Source: Manis javanica | Taxonomy: Eukaryota > Chordata > Mammalia > Pholidota > Manidae | NCBI RefSeq assembly: GCF_040802235.1 | Contig: NC_133174.1 | Location: 140,111,213 to 140,175,212, forward strand | Length of the DNA stretch: 64,000 nt | Direction: 5' to 3' | Shown: positions 51,561 through 64,000 of the stretch, piece by piece | Position numbering within the stretch: the first letter of the stretch is position 1 | Layout of the letters: every line of letters begins with the position of its first letter | Notes under the pieces: generated by a model | What the model saw: the letters and a program-made list of their open reading frames with translations, nothing else | What the model was told of the DNA's origin: nothing | The model's database searches: none | Program-made: the position numbers and the translations under genes

Positions 51561-52445
51561 AAAGGTTGGCTTCGTGTGGGGGGCAGCGGAGCGTCGGCAG
51601 AGGTCCAGGCCGGGCAGGTCAGGTGTGGGGCGCCCAGAGCCCCCCGCTGGCCTCCTGCAGCCCGCCGGCGAGGCTGGGGGCGCGGGTCGCCTGGAGCGGC
51701 GCCTTCCGCCCACCTCCCGTACCCTGGCTGGGCGCCTTCAGGAACCTGCTCCTGCCATTGTTAGTTCTTGGCCGCATCTGCTGCTTTTCCTTCTTTGCTG
51801 GCTCCTTCCCACTAGCACATAAAACGTGGTTACGTCTCAAGTAAAGCGCCTTCAGTTCCCGCTGTCCCTTCTCCATCTTGGCTCACCGCCGGCTCAGTTT
51901 GCACACCTTGCCCGCCCCCCTCCTCCCTGGGCGCACCTCGGGACTGGCATAGACCGACCTCTTCCAGGTGGCAAGCTCAGTTCCCAGCCTGTTTGATGTG
52001 TTGGCCACACTTGTTTCTGTTGCCCATTTCCACAATACTCTGCAGCCGTTGATTCCTATGGATTCTCTGGCACCCCTCCCTCCCCTTACCACACAGAAGC
52101 TGACACTGTTTTCCTGTCGTCTTCCCGAACATCTCTGCTCCATCTCTTCCCTACAGACCCACTGCTCTCACTGCTCCCTTACAGGGATGACCCTTGTCCC
52201 CTGGCTCCCTAGGCCCCTCAGGTGGGTCAGGCCACAGCCTCTGCTGTGTGTGGCAGCTCTAGTGCAATAAGTCTCTTCACTTGTCTGCCTCCCCCACTAT
52301 ATGGGAGAAGATATCTGGCCCCCTGCCCACCACTTCCCCCAAGCAGCAAGCGTGACTTTCTCCTTTGTTTCCCCAGCTGGGGCGTGCTTGCAAGTTCCCC
52401 TTGCCCTCTTGATCCTGATCCCAGAAGGCTCTCCCTCTCCTGCCA
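51561..52445. other. IRAK1-MECP2 intergenic, no gene
   Basis: GC-rich shoulder of the IRAK1 island grading into anonymous sequence. Open frames here overlap on both strands and are chance. Confidence 0.55.
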
Positions 52446-52449
52446 GTGA

Positions 52450-52941
52450 TGAAAAATGCCAAGATATAAACAGTATAGTAAGAGCAGGAGGGACACCATT
52501 TTATAACTAAGATTCCATTTTAAAAACCAGGGTGTCAGGAGGTTACGATTCCGAACTAACACACCCTCTGGTAATCAGCCAGCAGCCCATCTCTAGGCAG
52601 GGTAGGCAGTCCGAAATGATAAATCCCCATTGCTTGTGGGTAACCACTACCTTGGAGAACAGGATCAAGAAATTCCTTCTGTTAAGTTTATCTCACAGAA
52701 CATCTAGAGGACTGACTGTGGGTGGTGACATAATGCCTCTCACCAGAGATACACATGCGACATGTCATGCCTACACATCCCCTGGCCCTTTGCCCCATTC
52801 CTGAAATCCTTAAAAGACAGAATCCTAAGCCCTTAAGTGCGTCTCATCTCTATGGTTGCCCGCACTCCCTTTTCTGAGTGTGTACTTTTTAAATAAAACC
52901 TCACTGCTCAGCTTACTGCGTTTTGTCTCTGTACTCCTCCA
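52450..52941 (+). mobile_element. Solo LTR between IRAK1 and MECP2
   Basis: A 492-bp element begins TGAAAAATGCC and ends CTCCTCCA. It has a 4-bp duplication GTGA at 52446-52449 and 52942-52945, and AATAAA at 52892-52897. TG..CA ends and a 4-bp duplication fit a class I (gamma-type) endogenous retrovirus. No internal region is present. Confidence 0.88.
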
Positions 52942-52945
52942 GTGA

Positions 52946-54470
52946 TGTCTTTATTTTGCTATTTCGTTCTCTTTTCCAGAAAGCACAAGTCTTCACTCTC
53001 TCTGTCCTACTCCAGACAAGTAGGGAGAGGCTGCTGAGAACTCTGACTTGGCCTGCAGGTTCCCGTCCCCTGGGTAATGCAGACAGGACAGCAGCTGTGC
53101 GATCCTGCTCTTTAGCAGGCTGCCTGAAAATCTCCTGTCTTTGTCTCTGGGAAGTTCTCAGAACATCATCTCCCTCCATCCAGTGCTCTGCAGCTCCCCC
53201 AAATCCTGGCCTGGTGGGGGCTTAGTTCCCAAATCATGCAGATGCAAGTGGGCCCTGGATGCCAGGGGACACTGTCTTTAGAAGTTGCCAACGGATCTGC
53301 CCTATGCTGAGCAGGAGTTCAGTGAGCCTCCCTTTCCTCCCTCTGCTGCCTGCACAGCTGCTGCCATTCACTGCCGCTCTCGCTTTAATGAATTCTTTCC
53401 TTACCTACACTCGTCAGACCTGTTCAAGAATTCTTTCTTGTTCAGAGTCAAGAATGCTCCCCGGCCTGGTTGAGGTTTCACCTAGCGTACCTCCCCAGAT
53501 CAGATGCAGCTGCCCAGCAACAAATACACACAGTTTGAATTTCAACCCTTTGCTTTGTAATGTTCAAGACCAGGCCTTTGGAGTGCACCTTCTAGTAGGT
53601 GGGTCCACATTTGCATGTGCACCTGGACACTGAAAAGTTGCCATTCCTTCCAGCCCAGCAACAGCCCAGTGAGGACAGCTGTGGTAGGGCAGGCAGCTCC
53701 TGAGAGCCCACACAACCTTACAGGAAGCCAGGGAGCACCCGCAGGATGTGACAAGGCCTGCAAACCCCACAGTGATGACAGCGCCCCCTTTGGGCAGGGA
53801 GCCAGGTCAGCAGAGGCCATGGGAGGGTCTCAGGTGGTAGCCTGGGAGGAGCTGCAGCTGGTAGGGGGAAGGAGGGTATTTCCAAAAGTGCTTCAGCACA
53901 TTCAGACCAAGGCACCTCTCAGGGACAGGGAAGTTATGCTGCCATGCAGAAGGCCTGTAGCCCACCTGCCTCGGACCTTGGGCACAGTGGGTTCACACCT
54001 GGCCCTTCCTTCCCAGCCTGCCGCAGAGAGCTTCCTGGCACGCGCAGGAGCACAGCACCTGGAAAGTGCGGCCTGGGGACACCCAAGGACAGGTGGTCTA
54101 TGGAGTGGGCTGCTCTTTCCTCCCGTGGCTGTCCTGAAAGCCACCGGCTATTTGTGTTCAGGGACAGCCAGACAGAATGAGGAAACACACTGCCATGCTG
54201 TCCGGTGAGCTGTCTGACAATGAAAGCCCAGACCTGGAGTCACTTTCACAGAGATTTATCGAGAATGCTAATAGCACAGGGTACAGTACTTCCCAACAAA
54301 AGGTGCAAACGCATCACTTAGAAAGGCATGCTGAGCACTCCTTGCTTTCACACGTATTAGAAAACTTACAAAAATAAAATAAAACTGCGTGCTGCCCATC
54401 TTTTCAAATAGTAAAAGAACCTTATGAAAAAATCACTTGAGTTTACAACAAAAGACACAAACGGACATTT
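52946..54470. other. Intergenic, downstream of the MECP2 distal end
   Basis: Mostly single-copy sequence. The 197-residue open frame at 53615-54208 has frames open on the other strand too and no recognisable domain. Confidence 0.5.
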
Positions 54471-54479
54471 TTATGTAAA

Positions 54480-54501
54480 TTTATAAGGCAAACTCTTTAT
54501 A
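54480..54501 (-). terminator. MECP2: MECP2 distal polyadenylation region (variant signals)
   Basis: TATAAA at 54501-54496 and 54485-54480 on the minus strand, in an AT-rich stretch at the distance expected for the long-form end. Confidence 0.45.
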
Positions 54502-56063
54502 TAATAAATAGGTTACAGGGATTCAGTGTGGGGGGGTGTTTCTGAAACGTATACAGGTACATTCAGACAGGTTTACTGAAATGGTACAAATTTCCTTAAT
54601 AAATTGCCTTTTTTTAAATATATCAGTGCTTTCAGTCATTTGGCTATACACAAAGAACCTTTTTTGAACACTACAAAAAAGCAATCAGTATTTTTTTGTT
54701 TTTAAAACGACCTACTTATTTTCTAAAGTAATTGTCCCAAAACACAAAAACTGAAGGTGAATGCGATAGAGGGCTTTTCGAGGCATCTCCAGCCAAGTCT
54801 GTCCTGGGCAGCTCCCCACGCCTCACACACACCTCCCCTACCCTTAGCTGGGCTTCTGGGCTGGAGCTGGCTTCCTCTGCACAGGGTGGCCGGTGTCACT
54901 GTGACTTGGGAAGGGGCAGCCACCCGAACTGGTTCTTCCTGCTACTAAACCCCATGTGCAAACAGTCACTAGTCAGCACTATCCTTGCCTTTCAGAGGAG
55001 GGGCCACCAGGTGTCCCTGTTTCATAAGCCCCAATGTCTGGTGGGGTAATGGCTTCTCTGAGAAGGATCTGCTTTGCCATGGGAAGGGGAGGGGTTTCTT
55101 TGTGTGCAAACTTTGCTGGGGATTGGATGACAGCAAAGAGTGCCAAGCCCCCTCTGCCGCCATGTCCCCGGGCTGTGCACTGCAGGGCAGGGTGGGATGG
55201 AGGGGAGGTGGCCTGAATGGTAATGCCCACCGTCTGGGCCTGCCATGAAGAGTTGTGTCAGGCAGAGAGTGGCCAGTCTGCCCTATCCACAAAGACCTGA
55301 CCTGTGGCCACAGTGGAGGTGTCCAGGGAGATGACCACCCAGGTCTGAGCCCTGCTACTCAGGCCCGCCCCATCTCCTTCCCACCAAGGCAAGGCCAGTT
55401 CTGCCCATGCCCCTCCTGGCTCCCCTCACAGAAACATCAACCTTGACTGTCCTTAAAAATAATAATGATGCTAGTAACTCTTGGTGGGGAAAAGGGCAAA
55501 AGAATCCAGTGGGTAGAACAAAACCTGGTTTTGCTCTGACTTCAAAAATGGCAACACATTAGCTATTCAGTCCGTTGGCTTGGGCTTAACTTCTTTGGGT
55601 GGCTTCTGGCTGATCTGGACAGGGGTCATCTCTTTGGGGATTCCCTCCTGGGGCAAAAGGACAGCCCCGCTCATCTCAGTCACCATCCCTTCCCTCCAAA
55701 TTCTTCTGTTTGTAAAGAAAAGGTGTCTAGAAGCATTTGTCTCTGGAACAATTACTTTACACATGGTTACAATACAGACTTGAGTTCAAACACAGAAGAG
55801 ATTTACTTAGCAAATTTCCTTTCACCCACCAAAAATTACACAAATATAAGCTTCAACACCACCACAGTTAAGAGGACCAGTAGAGAGAACCTCGTGTTTG
55901 GAACATAAAAGGAGAAGTAAAAACCAAACCAAATCCAAACAGAAAAACCCCAGAAAGACAAGGGGAGGGCGAGGGAGGAGGGGAGGAGAGCAGACACAGC
56001 ACACGTTACAGTGTCAGGGTACATGGGAGCCCGGCGCGAGGAAAGGGCTCGGCACACATTGAG

Positions 56064-56071
56064 TAACAGTC
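56064..56071 (-). promoter_or_regulatory. MECP2: miR-132/212 target site in the MECP2 3' UTR
   Basis: The minus strand reads GACTGTTA, an 8-mer seed match to miR-132/miR-212. It lies about 6.9 kb into the UTR. miR-132 repression of MeCP2 through the long UTR is established in rodents. The site is present only in the long mRNA form. Confidence 0.75.
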
Positions 56072-57283
56072 CTGGTGATATTTGGTCATATATTCATCAA
56101 CTACTGACTCTGGAGCGGCTGTTATTGATTGAAGCAGTGACAAATCAAACAGAAAAGGAGGCCTTGATAGCAAAGGAAGGAGCAGGCTTCAAGTTCTAGC
56201 AAGCCTTTCTTTGCATTCCACCGTCCAGCTCCCCAGAAACACTGAACTGGGTGGCCCCTGCTCCATCCAGGCAGGACAAGAGGTCCCCAGGTGAGGCTAA
56301 CTCGGGCGCCGATTCAGATTTCGGTCAGCACGCCTGTGAACACATGCAGACTCCCACCTGTTAGTGGCCAAACATCAGCGGCAACAGCCTCCTGGCCTCC
56401 ACTGCCCCAGTGCCAGGCTGGGTGGGAAAGGATGTCAAGACCCAGTGCTAATACTGAACGCAGGCTGGAGTGGGCCTGGAGGCCCCCAGCCCAGGTCCTC
56501 TGAGGGGCCCACAGCTAGCCTGGCCACCAACGGGCCTACAAGCATTTTTCTTTTGGTTCAGGCCTCAGTAGTGACACAGGGAGGGGAGCTTTTGGCCCCA
56601 GTGATTATAATGCTCTCTGCTTTGGAAGAACAAGTTTCTGCATTTTTTTGGTGTTTTTAATTACTTAAAAAAAGATCAAAAAGAACTGTTACAGCTAAAC
56701 TCTCTAGCAGATATTGCTCATTAAGAATTACAAAAGCAAATGCAATTACTCGTAGGATGGGGGAGAAGGTATGTTTCTGGAGTCTTCACTACTCCTGGAG
56801 GAGACCCACTGGACTCTTGCACGTGGTTCTGGGGTCCCCGGTGTTCCATGTGGTGTGGCTCACACATTCAAGGATGCCACAGGTTTCCCATCTCCCCTCC
56901 AGCCCCCAGACTCACTGAGGTGGGAGCCCTGCCGATAGGGAGGTCTGCTGAGCCAACTCTCCACACGGGACCACTCTGCCCGAGTCACTGGAGGGGGTGG
57001 TGCTGTGCTTGGGTTGGGCCACCCCCCATGGACTCTCATCGCCCCACCCAGAGGTCCAAGGGGACCAGACAGTACCAAGTACATCATGGCCTTAGCCAGG
57101 CACAGGAGTGCTCTTGTGCCCACTGATGCAGTGAACTGTCCTCTCACCAGCGCAGGAGAAACTGTGAAACCCGGATGCTACCTGGAGCCTCCTTTGCTTG
57201 GCACAGGGAAGCCCTTGAAAGAAGCGAGGAAAGAACACAGTTCTGCTTGGACAGAAGAAGTGACCAGCAGACAGACTTGTCGT

Positions 57284-57318
57284 TTTTGTGTGTGTGTGTT
57301 TGTGGTTTTTTTTTTTTG
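57284..57318. repeat. (TG)n and poly-T tract in the MECP2 UTR
   Basis: Short TGTGTGTGTG run followed by TTTTTTTTTT; simple sequence. Confidence 0.7.
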
Positions 57319-59048
57319 ATTTTCTCTTGTTCTAAGCTATGGTTATCAGAAATATTGTAATTAAGCAACAGGTATAATTTTAACAGGTCTTTTTTTACGT
57401 GTGGAGCCACAAGCAAAATGAGTTTATAGTTGTGCAATATACAGATATATATATATAAAAATTCAACTGCTTTGTGTGTCTAGTCAGTGCATTAAATAAA
57501 AGGGACAGAAAATCTAAAAGCAAAACTAAAAAGCAAAACAAAAGCCCAGATAGAGGAGACCGAGCAGGCCTATGTGTATAGTCTGTAAGATACCGGATAT
57601 GATCGGGGTCACCAGGAAGAACAGCTTTGTCACTTGACGCACAAACACTGCAGGGATAGGGACTACCCGTGGGCAGCAGCCCAGGCTCTTGGCCTTTTCC
57701 TCTCGTTCTCTCTCGCTGCTGAGCACAACCTGAGAAAAGGTAAGATAGAAAGGGGGAGCTAAGGGAGCAAAGGCAATTGGCAAGTTCCCCAAGTGCTCTG
57801 AAACTCCAAGGCCAGATTCCCCTGCAGGAGGGTTTCACCTGCTGCACTATCCTCCCACTGGCCCAGGGGCAGGACTCACAGCATAGCCGGCACTCAGGCG
57901 GCAGCCCCCACCTCGACACTTCAGAGGAAGTAACATTTGTCCCAGCCCTAGGCTGCACGGAGAGCAGTGCAGGGGTGTCCTCGGGACAGGCTGCAACCAT
58001 TGTTCCAGGGGGAGACATCACCCTCTTCTCCCTAGATGCCTGGGCCTTAGTTAGAAATTGTTTTTCCTGACAGGCAGTGCTGGGTGGTGAGAATGTCACA
58101 GGCCTCCGGAGTCACTGGTGACACTCTGCTTCCCACACCAAGGGCTGGGCTCGTGCAGCTTTGGGATCAGGCAGGCCAATAACCTCCAGGCCACCCCACG
58201 GGACAGGGTGGCAGCCAAGTCCTCAAGGACTGCTACCCAAGGAGCGACAGGCTCCTCAGGGACAAGATGGCCCCAAGTCTCAGACCCAATGGCTTCAGGC
58301 TGGACCTCCTTTCACCTGCGGCACTGTCAGGCTCCAGGTATTTTTTGATCAGCGTTTTTGCAAGAACTTGCTCTTATTCATTCAGAAACAGCAAAATGTT
58401 ATTTTCTGTCAAATGTTTTCTAGGTTTTCCTTCTGAATTGTTCAGAGTAAGTTTCAGTCATTCACTTTTTCCCCTTTAATATGTAACTTTAGACCCTGGG
58501 GGAGGCAGTATCCTAGCAATTTGTTAACAATTGACTATGCCTTTTCTGAAGATTGATAAAATACTTAAAAGAAAAAAAGCAAAAATGGAGGCTGAACAAA
58601 CCCACTAGAGTGGAGTCTGCTGATGAAAAGAGCAAAGATGGAACCCCCACAGCGAGCACAGCAGAGCGGGCCCTTGGGTGTGGCAGCGGCCAGGGGCAGG
58701 GAGCCTGCCCCCCGCTCCCCCCCAGCACCTACACCACCTTCAGTGGACTCGGGGGCTGGCTAGGCAAACCCCCACAGGGCTCTAGGCCCAGCTGACTTCC
58801 TGAGGTCTGGGCTGTAGATCCTACAATCAGTGTGTGAAACTTACATCAGGAAACGATCCGGGGCAATGACACTGGCTAGGAATGGATGCGCCAAAGGTCT
58901 CCTCCAAGAACTAGTACCTGTGACCTCCCCGGTGTTCCAGAAAAGGGCAGAGCTCAGCTGCGAGACTGCACTTGGGTTCCTCCAGGTCCAGTTGGCCTCC
59001 CCTGGTGGATTCAGTTCATACCCTTTGCTCCCTCTGGGGCTTGAGTTG

Positions 59049-59955
59049 TTTATTAAATTACTTAAAATCCAGAAGTCTCATCAGCTAAGTAAACTCCTTT
59101 CCAACCAAACATTGTTGCCAGCTAGTACCCTCTTTCATGATCTCTGCCACAGTAATGACAAGCTGGGCGGAGCAGCATGTGACAACTTGGGGCTGCTCCG
59201 GGTCCCACTGCCACTGTTAGTGACCTCTAGCATGGAATGATGCCACTGAACAAACTTGTTACCTGCACCTGCATGGGGTGTCCAGACCCCACCTGGGGCC
59301 AGCACCCCCAAGGCTACCCCTTTGGCTTTCAGCTTCCTGGGAGCTAAGGGGCTGGGATCCTTGGTTTGGCACTGGTGGCCTGGGGAACATGGCATTTCTA
59401 GTTGTCTCTTGTGCATTTTGATATGGGAACACAGCACCAGTAGAAGGGAGCTGTACTAGAGCCTGGTGGTGGCCCAGTGTCCCCAGTGCACTGCAGCGTC
59501 AAGGTGGGCAATTCCACTGGTTGGGACAAGCCCACCAATGGGTAGGACTGAGCCAGGCCAGGTGTGGTGGGAGCTCAAGGACACACAGAATTGCGCTGGG
59601 AGAGGAGGTAGTAGCTAACAACTAGAACGGGGGCCGGGGAGGCTGAATGTGACTGTGACCTAGCCCCACAGGTTATCTGAAAGCTGTTGGCCAATTCCTG
59701 TATTCTTCAGTCTCTAAAAGATGCTGCCCCCCCCCCCCAATTTCATAGTATACAAGGACACACAAAATTGAGGTCACACCCCAAACTGGGCCAAACACAG
59801 CTTGAGAGAATCCTGTGGCTTAGGCTTTCCCTCCAACCTCCTGTCTACCTGACCCCAGGAGAGGGGTGGCGGGGAGCTGCAGGGCACCTGCCTGCCAGGG
59901 CGACAAACCACCAAGACGGCCTGCTTAAAGGTGACTCACTTGTTATGCCTTTATT
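59049..59955 (-). terminator. MECP2: Candidate intermediate MECP2 polyadenylation signals
   Basis: AATAAA on the minus strand at 59955-59950 and 59054-59049 falls inside the long UTR and could serve the intermediate-length transcripts reported for the gene. Use is inferred only. Confidence 0.35.
59727..59738. repeat. C12 homopolymer in the MECP2 UTR
   Basis: Twelve C in a row (G12 in the transcript). Its length may be unreliable in sequencing. Confidence 0.8.
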
Positions 59956-62851
59956 TGGGAAAGAGGAGGGAATGAGGAAGAAAGGAGAGGGAGAGAAAGA
60001 AGACTGTAAGGCGCCTCAGGTGCCGCCTGCAGCTTTGGAACCCTAGGGGAAGAAGCTGGGGAGCCACCGGGCTGCAGGGCGGGCTGGGCCGGAAAAAACC
60101 ACCTGAAAATGCTGTGTTCTCGACCACAATGCCCAGTCAGCCTCTGAATGAACTGTCCTGCGTGAAGCAGGGGCATGGTGGGCCCTGTACCACTCTCCCC
60201 AGGACCAGATTGGACTGAGCCAATGGGGGGCCAGCTCCTGACACTGGTTTCAGGAGCCACTTTCACTGGCTAAGCATTGTGCATAAAAACCTGACCAAAG
60301 TGGACGGCGTCTCCATGACAAACTGGCTGTACGCCATGCTTGTACAGATATAGGCATCCTCTGGAGCTGCCAGGAATGCGAGGCCACTGCAGGGTCAGGA
60401 GCCTTTGTCCTAGGAGGAAGAGGGGTCTGGAAGGACTTGCCCCCTCCTCTGAGCCCCCTTCCCTTTCTGGGGAGAAGTCAGAAGTGAAGCCTGGAGGGTC
60501 GACAGCACAGCAGGTTTGGTTGTGGGACTTGCTTGTGCAGCATAAGGAAATGGATACAAAAATGCTAGAAAGGCCAACTATGACTGCAAACAAAGGGGCA
60601 AACTCCCTTGCTTCTAACCATTCTGGAAGAGACAGACACGTTTTTTTCTTAAGCTACTGATTGGAACTGTCAACTATGGTTCCTGATCACTAAGGACTGG
60701 CAGGGAAGGGTTAGACAGTTTCTAGAATGTTTCACTCCTTCATGGTTACACTGCAGTAAGGAAGCCAGGGGACAATAACTGAAATACACAAGACAACACA
60801 CACTTGACAGTTCATGGCAGCAGCTCACATGGGACGTGCTTGTGGGTGTTTCTGGAAGCATAAGACTGCTGTCTCATTTGCTACTTTGATAAGGTACTTC
60901 TCAGTTGGACAGATTTAGATATAAGAGACGTCTCTGTAAACACAGAAAAGGATATACCAATATGATGAAGGTATGCAGCTAGATAAGGACTTCCTGAACG
61001 GAGGATGGAAAACTCATCAGTTAACACACTACGGGAAGCCCAAGCCTCGAAGTCCCCACCCCATATTCCAGGCGGGCGAGGATGTGGAGATGTGTATGTG
61101 CTGGCCCCACCCAGCCTCCAGCAAGGGGAAGCCAAACCTCTCCTGTCAGCAAAGAACCCCTCCTAGGTAGAGGAGGAACAGAGGGGCGGGGCAGGGGGCT
61201 AGGCGCTGGTCCCAGCTTAGGGCTGGGGGCATCTGCATTCGTTCTACCTGCTGCCCTGTCTCAATGGACTGTGCTAGTGGGGCCTGGCAAAGGCCAAGGT
61301 CAGGGCTGGGTCATTTGATAATTCTGATAGGCCAGAGAGGCCTCTATGCTGCCCTAGGCTCCCAAATCCACATCCCATCCAACTTCTCCCACCTGCTTCT
61401 CTCAAGTGAAAAGTTGGGAAGGCCCAGAATCTGGGGTCTGACCAGGGATGGGGGGGTCCCTAGGAGAGGAAGACCTTGCTGCTCTCTTCCCCTTCAGAGA
61501 GGCCAAGGTGGTAAGGCCAGGCAGACTCAGCAGAGCCAGGTGCTTCCTCAGGGCTAGGAATGGGGTGGGGCTGGCAGCCAGAAGGCCAGAGGCGGGTGAG
61601 TTCTGGGGGCCTGAGCTGACCAGCATCAGCTTGGGGTATAGTGGGGCACTCGGCTGCCTGGAACAGAAGGGATGAACGAGGAGGAAGAAGGGAGAAATGA
61701 AAAGATGAAATGAAAGAAGAGGAAATGGGACAGAAGAGAAACCAATCAGGAAGTCCTTATAAAATTGCAGCAAACACTTAGAGTTTCGGAGCTTCGTGGG
61801 AACCCTATGTGCTAAGCCCACTTTAAAACAAGCGCAGGTATGTACATATCCAGGTAGTTCTAAACACTGTCATGTCTGTGCCTTGACAGACAAAGTGTTG
61901 CCGACTCAAGCCCGTTTGCTCTCAAAGCATGTTTGTTTTGAAGTGGGAACATGAAGACTCAAATAGTGCAAATAGTTCTAAGCTGTCCCTAAAGGAGTAG
62001 AATTGGAAAGTTTTGGAAGAACATTTTTCCCTCTTTCCCCTTGGCCCCCTACCCCTACCCCTGGCCCTGTTCACTGTACCTGTCACTACCAGTTACAGAC
62101 TGCTCAGAGCGACTAGGAATCCCTCCGGTCCCCTGCGTGTTTGGCTGGCCAGAGGGCCGGCTACATCCTGCTGCCTCCACGGTTTCTCTCTAGCGCCACC
62201 CACTGGAGGACGGCTGTGGGCCATACTCTCCTGTGGCTTAGGCCAGACTACACCCAGCAGCTCAAAGGACAACTCCCTCCCAGCCATGCCAGCACTGGAG
62301 TGCACAGGTGCTACTTCCCTGTCCTGTGAAATGTCCTTGTCGGTTTTGGATGGGGCTGGTGTGGGGCCAGATCCGTGCCATTTTGGGTGGGATCACATGG
62401 GCTGTAGCCACTGGCCATCTCCATCTTTCTAAAGAATCTGTCTCTCTGGCCTCACACCTCCTTGTCCCAGTATGGGTAGGAGTGGGGGAGCTGGAGGCAG
62501 GGCAGGGTGAAGGGAGAGGAGAGCTGTGACTGGGGTACCAATGGCAGCGAAAATGGGCGTGTCGTCTCAACTGCTCTCTGTCCCTCATGACCACACTGGG
62601 GGGGAGGTGTGGAAGGGAGGGGAGGTGCAGGCGTACCCTAAGAAGCCTGGTCAACAGCTTGTCTGGTCAGTAGTATCTGCAGCAAGCCTTGTTGAAGGAG
62701 CCTAGTTTAGAAAAGTGCAAAGCTACTTCTGGCCCTGGTTAGGTCTTCAACCTGACTGTGCTTGTCGGTAAGAAAAACATCCCCAATGCTCCAACTACTC
62801 CCACCCTGAAGCCACGAAACTCTAAGTTTACTGAAAGAAAAAAAAATATTT

Positions 62852-62923
62852 TTTATTTCAGTTAATTGGGAAGCTTTGTCAGAGCCCTACCCATAAGGAG
62901 AAGAGACAACAGCTGCCTTTATT
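62852..62923 (-). terminator. MECP2: MECP2 proximal polyadenylation signals
   Basis: Two AATAAA hexamers on the minus strand at 62923-62918 and 62857-62852 lie about 37 and 103 nt after the stop. They would generate the short MECP2 mRNA. Confidence 0.8.
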
Positions 62924-62959
62924 CTTGTTGGTTTGCTTTGCAATCCACTTTGTGTAAAG

Positions 62960-64000
<1,041 letters not shown>

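Larger units (their letters stand above)
54480..62959 (-). other. MECP2: MECP2 long 3' UTR
   Basis: About 8.5 kb from the stop codon to an AT-rich end, the same length as the human long-form UTR. Human MECP2 makes short (~1.8 kb) and long (~10 kb) mRNAs by alternative polyadenylation, the long form being prominent in brain. No transposon is visible across the whole UTR. At the distal end I find no canonical AATAAA on the minus strand, only TATAAA variants at 54501-54496 and 54485-54480. Confidence 0.88.

Noticed and set aside
53615-54208. 197-codon open frame upstream of the MECP2 distal end
   Set aside because: Overlapping frames on the minus strand are also open and composition is unlike a conserved protein.

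Overview
The window is a stretch of a placental-mammal X chromosome, equivalent to human Xq28. I identify it from four genes in conserved order: HCFC1 (minus, first coding exon only), TMEM187 (plus, complete CDS), IRAK1 (minus, complete, 14 coding exons) and MECP2 (minus, most of the last exon plus a very long 3' UTR). GT/AG splice sites, CpG-island promoters, AATAAA signals and abundant LINE-1 all fit a mammal. The youngest repeats are L1 copies of a lineage-specific family. I see no Alu, rodent B1/B2, ruminant BovB or carnivore CAN-SINE, so a laurasiatherian is likely. The L1 3' UTR reminds me of pangolin L1, but that is only a tentative guess.

Layout. 1-3751 is HCFC1 intron 1. 3752-3944 is HCFC1 coding exon 1. 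About 3945-6060 is a CpG-island, apparently bidirectional HCFC1/TMEM187 promoter carrying an unusual array of YY1-type motifs: five copies share an identical 17-bp core. 6060-15520 is TMEM187 intron 1, containing an almost full-length antisense L1 (9013-14986) with its target-site duplication and a second short retroposed insert. TMEM187 is encoded in one coding exon (15521-16321). 16.6-42.8 kb is gene-free and repeat-rich. It holds old L1 fragments, two younger truncated L1s that reused one target site, a solo LTR inside one of them, an LTR nested in inverted orientation inside another LTR, and a near-identical 154-bp inverted duplication whose second copy is bracketed by a 12-bp direct repeat. 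IRAK1 lies at 42.8-51.3 kb, with a CpG island, a YY1 site and a mir-718-like sequence at its 5' end. A solo LTR with 4-bp target duplication sits between IRAK1 and MECP2 (52450-52941). MECP2 3' UTR spans about 54.5-62.96 kb, and the last-exon CDS runs from 62960 past the right edge.

Functionally, HCFC1 (transcription co-regulator), IRAK1 (TLR/IL-1 receptor kinase) and MECP2 (methyl-CpG binding repressor) are dosage-sensitive, widely expressed X-linked genes. TMEM187 is a multi-pass membrane protein of unknown function. No new protein-coding gene was found. The most interesting signals are the repeated HCFC1 promoter motif, the templated inverted duplication, and the repeat nesting that can be read to the base from target-site duplications. 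Comparisons with human proteins are from memory and were not computed.
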